A DNA stretch of 29,060 nucleotides from an uncultured Clostridia bacterium (GTDB lineage Bacteria; Bacillota; Clostridia; TANB77; CAG-508), in the NCBI GenBank assembly GCA_934149155.1, contig CAKPDZ010000011.1:1-29060 (forward strand), written 5' to 3'. Position numbers and translations under genes: made by a program. The notes below the pieces were generated by a model. It was given only the letters and a program-made list of their open reading frames with translations. It made no database searches and was not told the origin of the DNA. Below, piece after piece: positions 1 to 9,345 of this stretch (position 1 is the stretch's first letter; every line of letters starts with the position of its first letter).

Positions 1-72
1 ATATCATTTTTGTGCTCTCTTTTCAATATTTTATTTTCAATGTATTTGTGACATATCTATTTTAAACCTATA
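1..72. repeat. Left copy of 72-bp terminal inverted repeat
   Basis: Bases 1-72 are the exact reverse complement of 28987-29058 (position i pairs with 29059 minus i); identity stops at 73. Read outward (leftward) the repeat carries TTGAAA at 26-21, a 17-nt spacer containing a TG motif, and the first three bases of a possible -10 at the window edge. It lies beyond the stop of the flippase gene and holds no gene. Confidence 0.95.
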
Positions 73-114
73 TTTTTGAAATTTTAAAACTTTTTTTATA
101 ATATTATTATTTTA

Positions 115-1665
115 TTACTTCAATTTTTCTTTGATTTTTTTAATTATTGGATATATAATTTTATTATTTAATGTTTTGCACTCGTTAGTATTATAAAATA
201 TAATAAAATTCAATATATTAGGAATTAATATAGCAATTATCCCCCTATAAATAAAATTCGTAACACTATCATTCCCTTTAATACAGGAATTAATCACTAA
301 AGACAGTATGATCTCACAAAAAAATATAAAATTATAAACTACATACTTTTTCAAATACTCACTAAAAGGTGTTTTAAATTCGTATTTATGTATCAAATAT
401 GGATCAATCCATGAATATGACACTAATTGAGCTATTGTTGTTCCAGCAAATATTCCTATAATTCCAAAGAATCTACACAACATTATTGAAACAATAATAT
501 TAGCAATCGCACCAATATATGGTGTTATTTTACCTTTTTCAAATAATCCTAATGTTGTTCGAAAAATATATCCAGGATTTCTCAATCCTTCAACAAAAAA
601 ACTTATTGCTAATGCAATCGAAACCCCTATACCTAAAACATATTCATTTCCTAGCCATAATGCAATAAATGGATTTAATAACATTATAAACGCAATAGCA
701 CAAAAAGAATAAATTAAATAATTTATAAATGTTAATTGATAAAATATATCTTTTTTTTGTTCATTACTTGCAACCGCATTCAAATTCCCCACACTCGCAG
801 TCACTCCATTAAGAGCTGTTTCTACAACACTTTTTACCGATTGTATAATTAATGTATAGTTTGAACATAAACCAACCGTTTCGACATTCACTAATGAAGA
901 AATTAATATATTGTCTGTTCCATTCATTATTACTGTTCCAAATTTATATACTACCAATGACTTCACATTAGATAATATCCCTTTTTTTTCTTTTTTGTCA
1001 AGTGCTTTTACTTTTTTTTCTTTTATAAAAGGAAACATCTTATCAGCTTTTTTTGCTAATACTATGTTTTCTAATAATGTTCCTAAAATTTGAATAATTA
1101 AATATACTATATAATTTCTTGTTATTATCAAAAAAATTATTTCCAAAATACTTTTTATTAAATAAAATATACTATCTATATTATTAATTATACTTTGTTT
1201 TTGATATGCTGAAATAATAGATTTTTTATAAGTAAAAAAATAAGATGATGCCGTATTAAACAAGAATAATATATATATACAATTAATATTTTCTTTTATT
1301 TTTGGAGTTTCTTTTATTATAACTCCCATAAATGGAATTACTAAAATTCCCAAAAAGAATACTATACAACCAATTATTATATAACATTTCTTATATAACT
1401 TCATTAAACTTTTTAATTTTTCATTATCATGTATCGCAATTGGCTTATACATATTAAAAATTATTGCGGTTCCAATTCCTAATTCAGTAAATGATAAAAT
1501 TGTTAATATATTAGTAAATAATCCATTTATTCCTAAATATTCAGAATTCAACATTTTTATAAAAACTGTTCTTACAATAAAAGCCATTATTTTATTTATA
1601 ATTTGCACTATAGCACCTGTTTTTACATTTTTTATTGTATTTTTTGTTCTTGATTCCTCAACCAT
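115..1665 (-). CDS. Wzx-like polysaccharide flippase
   Basis: Predicted membrane transporter that flips undecaprenyl-linked oligosaccharide repeat units across the cytoplasmic membrane in Wzy-dependent capsule or exopolysaccharide assembly. The protein is about 516 residues, the usual size for this MATE/MOP-superfamily group, and consists almost entirely of hydrophobic helices separated by short Lys-rich loops; the N-terminus (GAIVQIINKIMAFIVRTVFI, then SEYLGINGLFTNIL) is typical of Gram-positive Wzx proteins. I place the start at the ATG at 1665, one base after the stop of the upstream SDR gene; a TTG at 1677 overlapping that gene is possible. No good Shine-Dalgarno site is close to either, so translational coupling is likely. 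It is the last gene of the operon inside the window; no terminator follows. Family is clear, substrate is not. Confidence 0.9.
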   Translation of the reverse strand: MVEESRTKNTIKNVKTGAIVQIINKIMAFIVRTVFIKMLNSEYLGINGLFTNILTILSFTELGIGTAIIFNMYKPIAIHDNEKLKSLMKLYKKCYIIIGCIVFFLGILVIPFMGVIIKETPKIKENINCIYILFLFNTASSYFFTYKKSIISAYQKQSIINNIDSIFYLIKSILEIIFLIITRNYIVYLIIQILGTLLENIVLAKKADKMFPFIKEKKVKALDKKEKKGILSNVKSLVVYKFGTVIMNGTDNILISSLVNVETVGLCSNYTLIIQSVKSVVETALNGVTASVGNLNAVASNEQKKDIFYQLTFINYLIYSFCAIAFIMLLNPFIALWLGNEYVLGIGVSIALAISFFVEGLRNPGYIFRTTLGLFEKGKITPYIGAIANIIVSIMLCRFFGIIGIFAGTTIAQLVSYSWIDPYLIHKYEFKTPFSEYLKKYVVYNFIFFCEIILSLVINSCIKGNDSVTNFIYRGIIAILIPNILNFIIFYNTNECKTLNNKIIYPIIKKIKEKLK

Positions 1666-1666
1666 T

Positions 1667-2701
1667 TTATAGTTCAAAACTTTTTATAGTTCTTTCTACT
1701 CCTTTCTCTAAATCTACTATTGGTTTCCAACCTAATTGTTCTAATTTTTTAGTTTTTAGTTTTACTCTCTTAAACTTAACATACTTTCTATCATCATTTT
1801 CTATTTCAAATTTTATATCAATATTTTTATTAGATATTTTTTTTACTTTATATGCCAAATCTTTTACAGATATTTCTTCAGTTTCATTAGAAATATTATA
1901 TATTTGATTATCTAGTGTACTAATTGTTATTAGAAATAATGCTGTAATTGTATCAACAATATAGCAAAATGCTCTAATTGCTTGTCCATCACTTTTTAAA
2001 ACTATATCTCTATTTTTAATAACATCTTCCAAGACATCTGACATAATTCTTCCATCTGAATTAATACTCATACCTGGTCCATAAGTATGTGCTATTCTAG
2101 CAATTTTATATTTTATATTATACTGGTATGCATAACTAATAATTAAGTTTTCTGCCATCCTTTTGCTTTCTGGATAGCAAGATCTTAATTCATCACATTT
2201 TAATGCTCCATAGTCTTCTTCGGCTATTTCTTTAATATTTTTATCTACTTTTCCATAAATTTCTCTCGTAGAAGTAAATAAAATTTCTGCATTATTATCT
2301 TTTGCTACATTTAATATATTAAGTGTACCAATAACATTAGCTTTTATTATATCAACTGGTTTGTCTATAATTGTTTTTGGATTTGAAGAACTTGCCATAT
2401 GAATAATATAATCAATTTTTTCCTTATATTCTATTTTATCACATACATCTTGTTCCAATATAAGTATATCATTTCTTTTTCCTATATTTCTCAAAGTTTT
2501 TTCTTTATTTCGCACTAATAATATAATTTTTATATTTAATTTTTTTATATCATTTAAATACATTAATGTATAAGTATAATATGATGCTATCAATCCATTT
2601 GCCCCAGTTATTAAAATTGTTTTATTATTTAATTTTTCAAAGTCTATTTTTTGAGATATTATCATCTCTAAATCTTCTTTTACAATATAATTATCATACA
2701 T
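1667..2701 (-). CDS. NAD-dependent epimerase/dehydratase (extended SDR)
   Basis: Extended short-chain dehydrogenase/reductase of 344 residues, the family that modifies nucleotide-activated sugars. The Rossmann motif TGANGLIAS lies near residues 32-40, the catalytic Ser/Thr in TSTREIYG near 143-150, and the active-site YxxxK as Y176-PES-K180. The closest groups by general look are UDP-glucuronate decarboxylases and dTDP-glucose 4,6-dehydratases, but the substrate cannot be read from the sequence. AAGGAG lies about 10 nt before the ATG. It follows the IspD/TarI-like gene by 20 bases and is near licD, so it may act on the CDP-activated intermediate made by that enzyme (inference). Confidence 0.88.
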   Translation of the reverse strand: MYDNYIVKEDLEMIISQKIDFEKLNNKTILITGANGLIASYYTYTLMYLNDIKKLNIKIILLVRNKEKTLRNIGKRNDILILEQDVCDKIEYKEKIDYIIHMASSSNPKTIIDKPVDIIKANVIGTLNILNVAKDNNAEILFTSTREIYGKVDKNIKEIAEEDYGALKCDELRSCYPESKRMAENLIISYAYQYNIKYKIARIAHTYGPGMSINSDGRIMSDVLEDVIKNRDIVLKSDGQAIRAFCYIVDTITALFLITISTLDNQIYNISNETEEISVKDLAYKVKKISNKNIDIKFEIENDDRKYVKFKRVKLKTKKLEQLGWKPIVDLEKGVERTIKSFEL

Positions 2702-2721
2702 TTTTATTTTACTCCTTAAAT

Positions 2722-3432
2722 TTAGATATTTTTAAGTACTTTTCTCTTATAAATTGACTCTCCTAATGCAATATCTTTAGGTGTTGTTATTTTTATATTA
2801 TCATAATCTGTCATAACTACAGAAAGTGGCATATTATATTTCTTCATTAATGTTGCTGAATCTATAGATTCAAAAACACCATCATTTTGTGCTCTTAAAT
2901 GAATATTATAAATATCTTCCAGCACAAATGTTTGAGGAGCTTTAGCTATTAATGACTTACTTCTATCTGGGATTTCTATTACTGTTTTATTTTCATCTAT
3001 TATCATAAATGTCTCTGTAGAATAAACACTTGAAATTGAACTTCTTCTTTCTTTTGTATTTTCTATATTTTTATTAATTAAATCTTCATTAATAAATGGT
3101 CTTACACCATCATGTATAAGGACAATCGAATCTTTTGGAAATTTTTCATAGGCTATTTTAATTCCATTAAAAATTGACATTTGCCCTGATGTTCCACCTT
3201 CAACTACGCTTTTCACTTTATGTATACTATATTTTTCTAATAATTGTTTTAAATAATCAATCCATCCTTTTAAACAAGATACTATAATAGCATCTATATT
3301 ATTGGACTTTTCAAATATCTCTAAAGTATGAATTATAATAGGTTTATTAGCAATTTCCATAAATTGTTTGGGCTTTTCTGTTTCTCCCATTCTTTTTCCT
3401 ACTCCACCAGCAAAAATTACAGCAATATTCAT
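2722..3432 (-). CDS. IspD/TarI-family cytidylyltransferase
   Basis: Transfers CMP from CTP to a phosphorylated alcohol. The 236-residue protein has the family's nucleotide loop AGGVGKRMG...KPKQF near residues 8-24, HDGVRPF at 107-113, the APQTF motif, and a C-terminal part (DYDNIKITTPKDI) that resembles both IspD and TarI. Because it sits in a capsule operon beside an SDR and close to LicD, a role in making a CDP-alditol or related CDP donor is more likely than the isoprenoid step, but IspD activity cannot be excluded. An in-frame stop lies just upstream, fixing the ATG at 3432. There is no Shine-Dalgarno site at that ATG; a 13-codon reading frame upstream ends in an ATGA overlap with it. Confidence 0.88.
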   Translation of the reverse strand: MNIAVIFAGGVGKRMGETEKPKQFMEIANKPIIIHTLEIFEKSNNIDAIIVSCLKGWIDYLKQLLEKYSIHKVKSVVEGGTSGQMSIFNGIKIAYEKFPKDSIVLIHDGVRPFINEDLINKNIENTKERRSSISSVYSTETFMIIDENKTVIEIPDRSKSLIAKAPQTFVLEDIYNIHLRAQNDGVFESIDSATLMKKYNMPLSVVMTDYDNIKITTPKDIALGESIYKRKVLKNI

Positions 3433-3473
3433 TTTTTATCTATGACATATTTCATTATAAAAATAGTCATATT
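3432..3473 (-). CDS. Possible 13-codon leader peptide before the cytidylyltransferase
   Basis: Directly after the stop of the pyruvyl-transferase-like gene, the sequence AAAGGAGAAT leads into an ATG at 3470 that opens a 13-codon frame (MTIFIMKYVIDKK). Its TGA overlaps the ATG of the cytidylyltransferase gene (ATGA). The Shine-Dalgarno-to-start gap is only 3 nt, which is short, so expression is uncertain; the arrangement fits ribosome loading here and re-initiation at the next gene. Confidence 0.35.
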
Positions 3474-3480
3474 CTCCTTT

Positions 3481-4701
3481 CTATTCTTTATTATTTTCAA
3501 GAAATTCATTTAAAAATTTGTTTATCGAATCTTCTTCACTTTTTCTATATGCTTCTGGCTTAATTTTTTCATATAACTCCTTTATAGCTTTTTCCATTTT
3601 ATCAACTATATTTTTCTCATCAAAATTTTCCACTTCTATAAATCTTTCTGGATATCCTATATTTTGTCCAAACATTTTAAGCTTATTATTCCATACTAAT
3701 CCAATAGCTGGTACCTGTAAAGAATAAGCTATTATATTTGAATGTAATCTTGTGGCAATTATTCCTTTAAAACCTGATATAATATTTACCAACTCATATG
3801 GACTCTTAGGAATCTTAATATTATCACCATTAGCCTTTATACTTTCTAATAATTTTTGTGCAAATATATTATCTGCCTCTAATCCATTTGTATATATACA
3901 CCATTCGTTCCCTCTTCTTTCAAGCTCTATTATTATTTTTTTCCATAATTCAATTAATTGTTCTTCAGTATAATTAATTTTATTATCCAAAAATAATCTT
4001 CCTCTACAAACTCCTAATCCAATAATTTTATTATTTTCTTTCTTTTTTATATTATATACATCACTAATAAAAACCGCTGGATCAGAAACTTTATCTATAT
4101 AAATATTCTCATTACAAAGATATTTTTTTAATGTCATAATATCATCTCTTGTTGTAATCATTTTTACACATTTTCTATTTAAAGCTTTTTTCAGTACTCT
4201 ACATTTTACATTTTTATCATCATATCCTTCAACCCCAACTGAATTCAGGCATACTGGTATATCTTTTTTGTCAGCTATTTTGGTTATATAATCGATATAT
4301 TGATAACAGTTTTGATATCGATACTTTACCATTCCTCCTCCTGAGAATATAATTATATCTGAGTTTTTTATTTTTTCTTTATAATAATTATTAAAAATAG
4401 CATATTCATCAGATACATACCAAGTAATATAATCAATAAAATTATATAGTCTATTTAATTTAATCTTTCCAAAACATTTCTTTATAAAATTTAATATTTT
4501 TATATTTACCTTTATAATCTGCCTTTTAAAAATATTTAACTTATATTTTTTATTAAAATTACTCTTTCCCTCTAAATCAATCTCATCAATCTTTACATCA
4601 TCTTTTATACTTTTTTGAACAATATATCTACATGAATCATTTATTATTGGATCACCATAATTTGAATTATATTTTAATCCACACAACAATATATTTTTCA
4701 T
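3481..4701 (-). CDS. Polysaccharide pyruvyl transferase family protein
   Basis: Member of the polysaccharide pyruvyl transferase family (WcaK/CsaB-like), which adds ketal-linked pyruvate to sugars using phosphoenolpyruvate; some members may have other transfer roles. In the 406-residue protein I see the N-terminal LLCGLKYNSNYGDPIIN, the central FSGGGMVKYRYQN and the C-terminal GIIATRLHSNIIAYSLQVP, which are the family's conserved blocks in the right order. AAGGAG lies 9 nt before the ATG and overlaps the end of licD, which stops 3 bases upstream. The Lys/Asn-rich composition matches the rest of the operon. The transferred group is inferred from the family only. Confidence 0.85.
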   Translation of the reverse strand: MKNILLCGLKYNSNYGDPIINDSCRYIVQKSIKDDVKIDEIDLEGKSNFNKKYKLNIFKRQIIKVNIKILNFIKKCFGKIKLNRLYNFIDYITWYVSDEYAIFNNYYKEKIKNSDIIIFSGGGMVKYRYQNCYQYIDYITKIADKKDIPVCLNSVGVEGYDDKNVKCRVLKKALNRKCVKMITTRDDIMTLKKYLCNENIYIDKVSDPAVFISDVYNIKKKENNKIIGLGVCRGRLFLDNKINYTEEQLIELWKKIIIELERRGNEWCIYTNGLEADNIFAQKLLESIKANGDNIKIPKSPYELVNIISGFKGIIATRLHSNIIAYSLQVPAIGLVWNNKLKMFGQNIGYPERFIEVENFDEKNIVDKMEKAIKELYEKIKPEAYRKSEEDSINKFLNEFLENNKE

Positions 4702-4704
4702 TTA

Positions 4705-5529
4705 TTAAATCTCCTTAATATATATTTTATTATCATGATTTGCTACTCGTTTTTCCACTGGAGGTAATTTCATATAATCACCATAATGTTTTGTTAAATA
4801 TTCATTATAACCTTTTGGAGCTTTATAAAACTCTCCTTCAAATTCAACTTCTATATATTTATCCATATATTTCTTTGGCATAATTTCTTTTTCTTGATAA
4901 CTTCCCATTATGCAAGCCACTACATTTGTATTTTTATATTTTGTACAAACTTTATTTATTTTCTTTACAATATAATAAATAATATTAGTGTTTTTTAATA
5001 TCTTTTTTAGTAATTTTTTTATTACTAACTTTATTTTATTATTTGTATATTTTTCATGATTTTTTATCTTATAAAAATTTATAAATCTATAAAAGAAATT
5101 ATATTCTTTAAAAACTTTTTTTATTTTTTTTTCATCATCTGGTAAATAATCTATTGGAAAAACATCTATATAAACTCCCATTTCCTCAATGTCTTCAAAT
5201 TCATTTTCAATCAACTTAGTTTTTTTATCAACAATTTTTGCATATGGATAATAATATTTATCACAATTCTCATAATAAATTATTTTATACTCTTTGTTAG
5301 TTTGTTCATTAAATACTTTTATAAATTTTTCGTAATGTTCTCTTGGCAACATAATATCTATATCATCATCCCAAGGGATAAAACCATGATGACGAATAGC
5401 TCCTAATAATGTTCCTCCTCCTAGGAAATATAATATTCCATTTAATTCACATATTCTTCTTACTTCTTTTAACATCTTTTTTTGATATTCTTTTTCTTGC
5501 TTTATATCTACTTCTCTTTCTATATTCAT
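4705..5529 (-). CDS. LicD-family phosphotransferase
   Basis: LicD/FKRP-type nucleotidyltransferase-fold enzyme that moves a phospho-group (phosphocholine or an alditol phosphate) from a CDP donor to a surface glycan. The diagnostic block GGGTLLGAIRHHGFIPWDDD with the metal-binding DDDID at residues 54-58 is intact, and the family's later elements (VDVFPIDYLPDD, then GxxxEYLTKHYGDYMKLPP) are present. Length, 274 residues, is normal. No choline-kinase or choline-cytidylyltransferase gene is nearby; the CDP donor is more plausibly made by the IspD/TarI-like enzyme two genes downstream. A GGAG overlaps the end of the polymerase gene about 13 nt upstream of the ATG. Confidence 0.92.
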   Translation of the reverse strand: MNIEREVDIKQEKEYQKKMLKEVRRICELNGILYFLGGGTLLGAIRHHGFIPWDDDIDIMLPREHYEKFIKVFNEQTNKEYKIIYYENCDKYYYPYAKIVDKKTKLIENEFEDIEEMGVYIDVFPIDYLPDDEKKIKKVFKEYNFFYRFINFYKIKNHEKYTNNKIKLVIKKLLKKILKNTNIIYYIVKKINKVCTKYKNTNVVACIMGSYQEKEIMPKKYMDKYIEVEFEGEFYKAPKGYNEYLTKHYGDYMKLPPVEKRVANHDNKIYIKEI

Positions 5530-5534
5530 TATTA

Positions 5535-6671
5535 CTATCTTACTCCTATTTTATTATTCTCATCAATCATCATAGAAACAGCAAATATAAACAATAAATT
5601 TATTGTTATCTCAACTACTCCCATTGCTACCATTGCATATAAATAAATCATTATATAAAACTTCTTTTCATTTCCATTAGAAAGTTTTATAGAAAAATAA
5701 AAAATAAGTAATAGTACACCTGTTCCTATAATTCCATAATTTATAATACATTCCATTAATGCATTTTGTGAATCAGCATAACCTATTCTTGACATTATTG
5801 TATCATAACTTTTTCCATATCCATATCCTAACAATTTATGCTCTAATAAGATATTAGAAATCTCATTATATATATTTATTCTTCCTGTTAGAGTTAAGTC
5901 TTCATGTAAAACATTTACAATAACATATTGTACTGGTCTTGCTTGAAGTAAAAAACCTATTTGATATATAATCAAAAAACTCAATAATAATGTTAATATA
6001 AATATAAAAGCATTTATTGATTTCCTCTTATTCCTTATAATCTTTTCCATGGCAACTATAATAATAATTCCAATAATTGCTGTTGAACATTCTGTTATTA
6101 TAGCCATTATTAATGTTATACTTAATAATATAATTTTAGTTACTTTTATATTAAGAAAACTTTTTTCATTCCACATATAAGAAGAATATATTGAATATAA
6201 TAATAGATGCAAATACGCTACCGTAAATTTAGTTCCTAATAAATATATTGTCAGACTACTATTAATTGGAGTAAAAATATTTGGTTTAACTATAGCTAAA
6301 ATATCATTAAAAATAATATATATACCTAATATTATTAATATCTTTTTCATAGTTTGTTTCTGCAATTTATTATTCGATATATATTCCCAATACAAATATA
6401 TATCAGCTACTTTTATTGCATATGCCCCCCCAAGCATTATATTACTTTTATTATTGATAGCTGAAATTAATAATGTAATTAAAAAAAATAGTAATAACAT
6501 ATGAATTTTAATATATTTTTTATCAAAAATTTTTATCTTTGTTATTAATATCAATAATAAAATGCTTGATAGTAAAATAGAAAAAGTTTGATAATTTTTA
6601 AAGAATTGCAATTTTATTATAATTGCATGAATAAATACAATAGATATAAGAGAACTTATTTTTATTTTCAT
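5535..6671 (-). CDS. Wzy-like O-antigen/capsule polymerase
   Basis: Integral membrane protein of 378 residues with about ten hydrophobic helices. The large outer loop carries the O-antigen ligase/polymerase pattern: LTGRINIYNEISNILLEHKL, then LGYGYG, then DSQNALMECIINYG. In a Wzx/Wzy locus such a protein joins undecaprenyl-linked repeat units into the long polymer on the outer face of the membrane. Sequence outside that loop is highly variable in the family, so the call rests on topology, the loop motif and position between transferase and flippase genes. AGAGGG lies before the ATG. The linkage it makes cannot be predicted. Confidence 0.82.
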   Translation of the reverse strand: MKIKISSLISIVFIHAIIIKLQFFKNYQTFSILLSSILLLILITKIKIFDKKYIKIHMLLLFFLITLLISAINNKSNIMLGGAYAIKVADIYLYWEYISNNKLQKQTMKKILIILGIYIIFNDILAIVKPNIFTPINSSLTIYLLGTKFTVAYLHLLLYSIYSSYMWNEKSFLNIKVTKIILLSITLIMAIITECSTAIIGIIIIVAMEKIIRNKRKSINAFIFILTLLLSFLIIYQIGFLLQARPVQYVIVNVLHEDLTLTGRINIYNEISNILLEHKLLGYGYGKSYDTIMSRIGYADSQNALMECIINYGIIGTGVLLLIFYFSIKLSNGNEKKFYIMIYLYAMVAMGVVEITINLLFIFAVSMMIDENNKIGVR

Positions 6672-6695
6672 AATTTTTCCCTCTTTTCTTGCATA

Positions 6696-7421
6696 TTATT
6701 TATCATTTTTACTAATAAAAACTTCAAAGTTATTAAAATCTCTTTTATTTTTTTTCATATAATCTATACTTTTTTGAAAATTACCACATAATTTCATTTT
6801 ATCTACAAAATCTTTTTCATTCATTACTGTTTCATCACTTTCAAAAAGCATAAAATATTCATGAAAAACATTCTTTGAAGGATATTTCCCGTACTTTTCA
6901 TAATACATTCTAGCTAAATGTGAAGCTTCCTCTAATTGTGCATTTTCTCTTTTTAAATAATACTCTTGTATCGTCATTATCTTTTTAGCTGGATTTCCAG
7001 CATATACATAACCAGATTCGCAATCTTTAGTAACTATACTTCCAACTCCAATTATTACATTATCTCCAATTATTACGTCTCTTGTTATTATGGAGTTCAT
7101 TCCAATAAACACATTATTTCCTATTATAACATGTCCACTTGCTCCTAAAATATTTCCTTCTTTAATATTTTTATCAGAATATCTTTTTAATACTGACCAT
7201 GCATAATCATGTGTTAATATAATTACACCATGTGTTATCCTAACATGATTTCCAATTTTTATCATCCATGGATATTGCAAATCTATGAGCGTATTAGAAG
7301 GAGAATAAATCGTAACATCTTCTCCTATTGTTACTCCTTTTTTTCTCAAAAATCTTATATATTCATTAGAAGAACACTTTTCTTTTAATATAAGTTTCCT
7401 TATAAAATCTCTAATTTTCAT
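6696..7421 (-). CDS. Hexapeptide-repeat acyltransferase
   Basis: Left-handed beta-helix acyltransferase of 241 residues, probably O-acetylating a sugar of the repeat unit or of a precursor. Hexapeptide turns run from about residue 30 to 150 (IGEDVTIY, IKIGNHVRITHG, VIIGNNVFIGMNSIIT, VIIGDNVIIGVGSIVTKD) and end with the usual YAGNPAKKI. The catalytic-type His is in the ILTHDYAW loop. A helical extension of roughly 80 residues follows (EEASHLARMYYEKYGKYPSK and on), longer than in simple maltose-acetyltransferase types. The start overlaps the end of the GT2 gene upstream by 11 bases, which points to coupling. Confidence 0.88.
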   Translation of the reverse strand: MKIRDFIRKLILKEKCSSNEYIRFLRKKGVTIGEDVTIYSPSNTLIDLQYPWMIKIGNHVRITHGVIILTHDYAWSVLKRYSDKNIKEGNILGASGHVIIGNNVFIGMNSIITRDVIIGDNVIIGVGSIVTKDCESGYVYAGNPAKKIMTIQEYYLKRENAQLEEASHLARMYYEKYGKYPSKNVFHEYFMLFESDETVMNEKDFVDKMKLCGNFQKSIDYMKKNKRDFNNFEVFISKNDK

Positions 7422-8454
7422 AATTTTTAACCCTTTGCTTTATATAAATTAATAAATACATCAATTTAATCATTTTTTTTCTAATACAAAAAAATAAGAT
7501 TTTCTTTGACATATTTACTTTATTATTTTTTGCTATTCTTAAAACCTGTTGTAATGTATTACTATATATTATTTTTTTTAATTCATTTATCTTTTCTTCA
7601 AAATTATTATTAGAACCTACAATTTGTTTTAATGCCGCAATTGTATTTCCAATATATGGATATATTATTCTTGATTCTATTTCTACTGGATACCCTATTT
7701 TTTTACACAATTCAGCACATCTTTTATAGCAATACTCTATTCTTTCATACCTATCTTTTCTATATACCTTTGTTAATGATGTATTATTTTCGCAATAATA
7801 ATACAATGCTTCTTCCAATATTGCTACCTTTTTTACATTTCTATATAGATTCAGTAAAGAATATACATCTTCTGAGATAATTTCTCTTTCGGAAACAAAT
7901 TTCCAATTATTTTCTTTTATTAATTTCATAGAATATACAGCAGCCCATGCACTCATATTCAAATTGGATGACTTACCTGTTTTGGGATTTTCAGAAATCA
8001 AATTTGGTAAAAAATCTAAAATAATTTCAGAGTTTTTAAATACATTTTTTCCCATTCTAGGTATATTTTTTTCTACTATTTTTCCTTTGGTATTAACTTT
8101 ATTAAACCCAAAACACACAATTTCTACATTTTCAGAAACAATTATTTGATAAGCCTTCTCTATTGTATCCAATTCAATATAATCATCACTATCAAAGAAA
8201 CAGATATATTCTCCTCTTGCATTATCAATTCCTGTATTTCTTGCCATTCCAAGACCAGCATTTTTTTTATTTATAACTTTTATCCTATTATCAGATTTAG
8301 CATATTCCTCACAGATTTTTAAACAATTGTCCGTTGAACCATCATTTACTAAAAGAATTTCTAAATTCTTATATGTTTGATTTACTATACTATCTAAACA
8401 CCTTCTTAAATATTTTTCTACATTATATATTGGTAAAACAACACTAATTAACAT
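7411..8454 (-). CDS. Family 2 glycosyltransferase (capsule)
   Basis: GT-A fold glycosyltransferase that adds one sugar to the lipid-linked repeat unit on the cytoplasmic face. The N-terminus has the family signatures ISVVLPIYNVEKYLRRCLDS, LVNDGSTD and the metal-binding FFDSDDYIE; the remainder is an all-alpha tail rich in Lys. I choose the ATG at 8454 (MLISVVLPIY) over one at 8475 because GGAGAA lies just before it and because it starts directly at the first beta strand; that gives 347 residues and an 11-base overlap with the upstream GT2 gene. Sugar specificity is unknown. Confidence 0.9.
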   Translation of the reverse strand: MLISVVLPIYNVEKYLRRCLDSIVNQTYKNLEILLVNDGSTDNCLKICEEYAKSDNRIKVINKKNAGLGMARNTGIDNARGEYICFFDSDDYIELDTIEKAYQIIVSENVEIVCFGFNKVNTKGKIVEKNIPRMGKNVFKNSEIILDFLPNLISENPKTGKSSNLNMSAWAAVYSMKLIKENNWKFVSEREIISEDVYSLLNLYRNVKKVAILEEALYYYCENNTSLTKVYRKDRYERIEYCYKRCAELCKKIGYPVEIESRIIYPYIGNTIAALKQIVGSNNNFEEKINELKKIIYSNTLQQVLRIAKNNKVNMSKKILFFCIRKKMIKLMYLLIYIKQRVKNYEN

Positions 8455-9343
8455 ATTTTCTTCTCCATTTTTCATATAAATACTTGGCTGGAAAAAACAT
8501 TAGTATGTATAATATTTTCTGATTACATTCATTAAATGCTTTTCTCAAACTGATCTTAGCAAATCTGGCATAAATTTGATATTGCAACATAGACTTTATT
8601 AGATACTTACCATAAATTTTTCGTTTCTTACAAACCAATAATGAAATTTTTGCTCTAGCAAAACAGCCTTGCGGTGATTTTATATTGTTCTTTCTTCTAT
8701 TTTTAGTAAGTCCATCATTTAAGTATTCTGATATATATATTGCTTTATTACAAAATACCATTTTGTATTTTAAAGCTAATTGTAACCAAACAACATCTTC
8801 TCCTAAAAATTTTTCATTTTCAAACTCTGGGAATTGATATTCTTTTAGACATTTAGTTTTCCATACTTCAGCCTTATCTGAATTCATGTCTTTGCCTTTT
8901 ATTCTAACATTTATATAATCGTCTATTATCTCATTTTTTTCAGTTACCCTTCCATTAATTTGCTTATTCGGAAACATTCGTAAAAAACTATATCCGCAAA
9001 TATCAAATCTATTTTTATACTTTTCGTGTATACAATTTATGCTCTTAATTGCATCATCAGTTAAATAATCATCACTATCTACAATCAATACCAAGTCTGT
9101 TTTTATATACTTTAGTCCCCAATTTAATGCTGTATGTTTTCCTCCATTTTGTTTTTTATAATACTCTATTACTAATTCTTTTTTATTTATAAATTCATTC
9201 ATTACTTTCTCTGTATAGTCAGTACTTCCATCATCAATAACTAACCATATAAATTCTTTATTAGTTTGTTTTATTAATGAATTGTATAATTTATAAAGAT
9301 TCTTAGCTCTGTTATATGTAGGTGTTATAATCGTTACTTCCAT
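8444..9343 (-). CDS. Family 2 glycosyltransferase (capsule)
   Basis: Second GT2 enzyme, 299 residues, starting MEVTIITPTYNRAKNLYKLY. It has VIDDGSTD near residues 36-43, the KQNGGKHTALNWG acceptor-side motif and VDSDDYL near residue 90, then GEDVVWLQLALKY in the catalytic-base region. This subtype is common in capsule loci of Streptococcus and Clostridia. GGAGAG lies six bases before the ATG and overlaps the last codons of the radical SAM gene, which stops 2 bases upstream. It presumably adds one of the later sugars of the repeat unit. Confidence 0.9.
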   Translation of the reverse strand: MEVTIITPTYNRAKNLYKLYNSLIKQTNKEFIWLVIDDGSTDYTEKVMNEFINKKELVIEYYKKQNGGKHTALNWGLKYIKTDLVLIVDSDDYLTDDAIKSINCIHEKYKNRFDICGYSFLRMFPNKQINGRVTEKNEIIDDYINVRIKGKDMNSDKAEVWKTKCLKEYQFPEFENEKFLGEDVVWLQLALKYKMVFCNKAIYISEYLNDGLTKNRRKNNIKSPQGCFARAKISLLVCKKRKIYGKYLIKSMLQYQIYARFAKISLRKAFNECNQKILYILMFFPAKYLYEKWRRKYVN

Positions 9344-9345
9344 TC

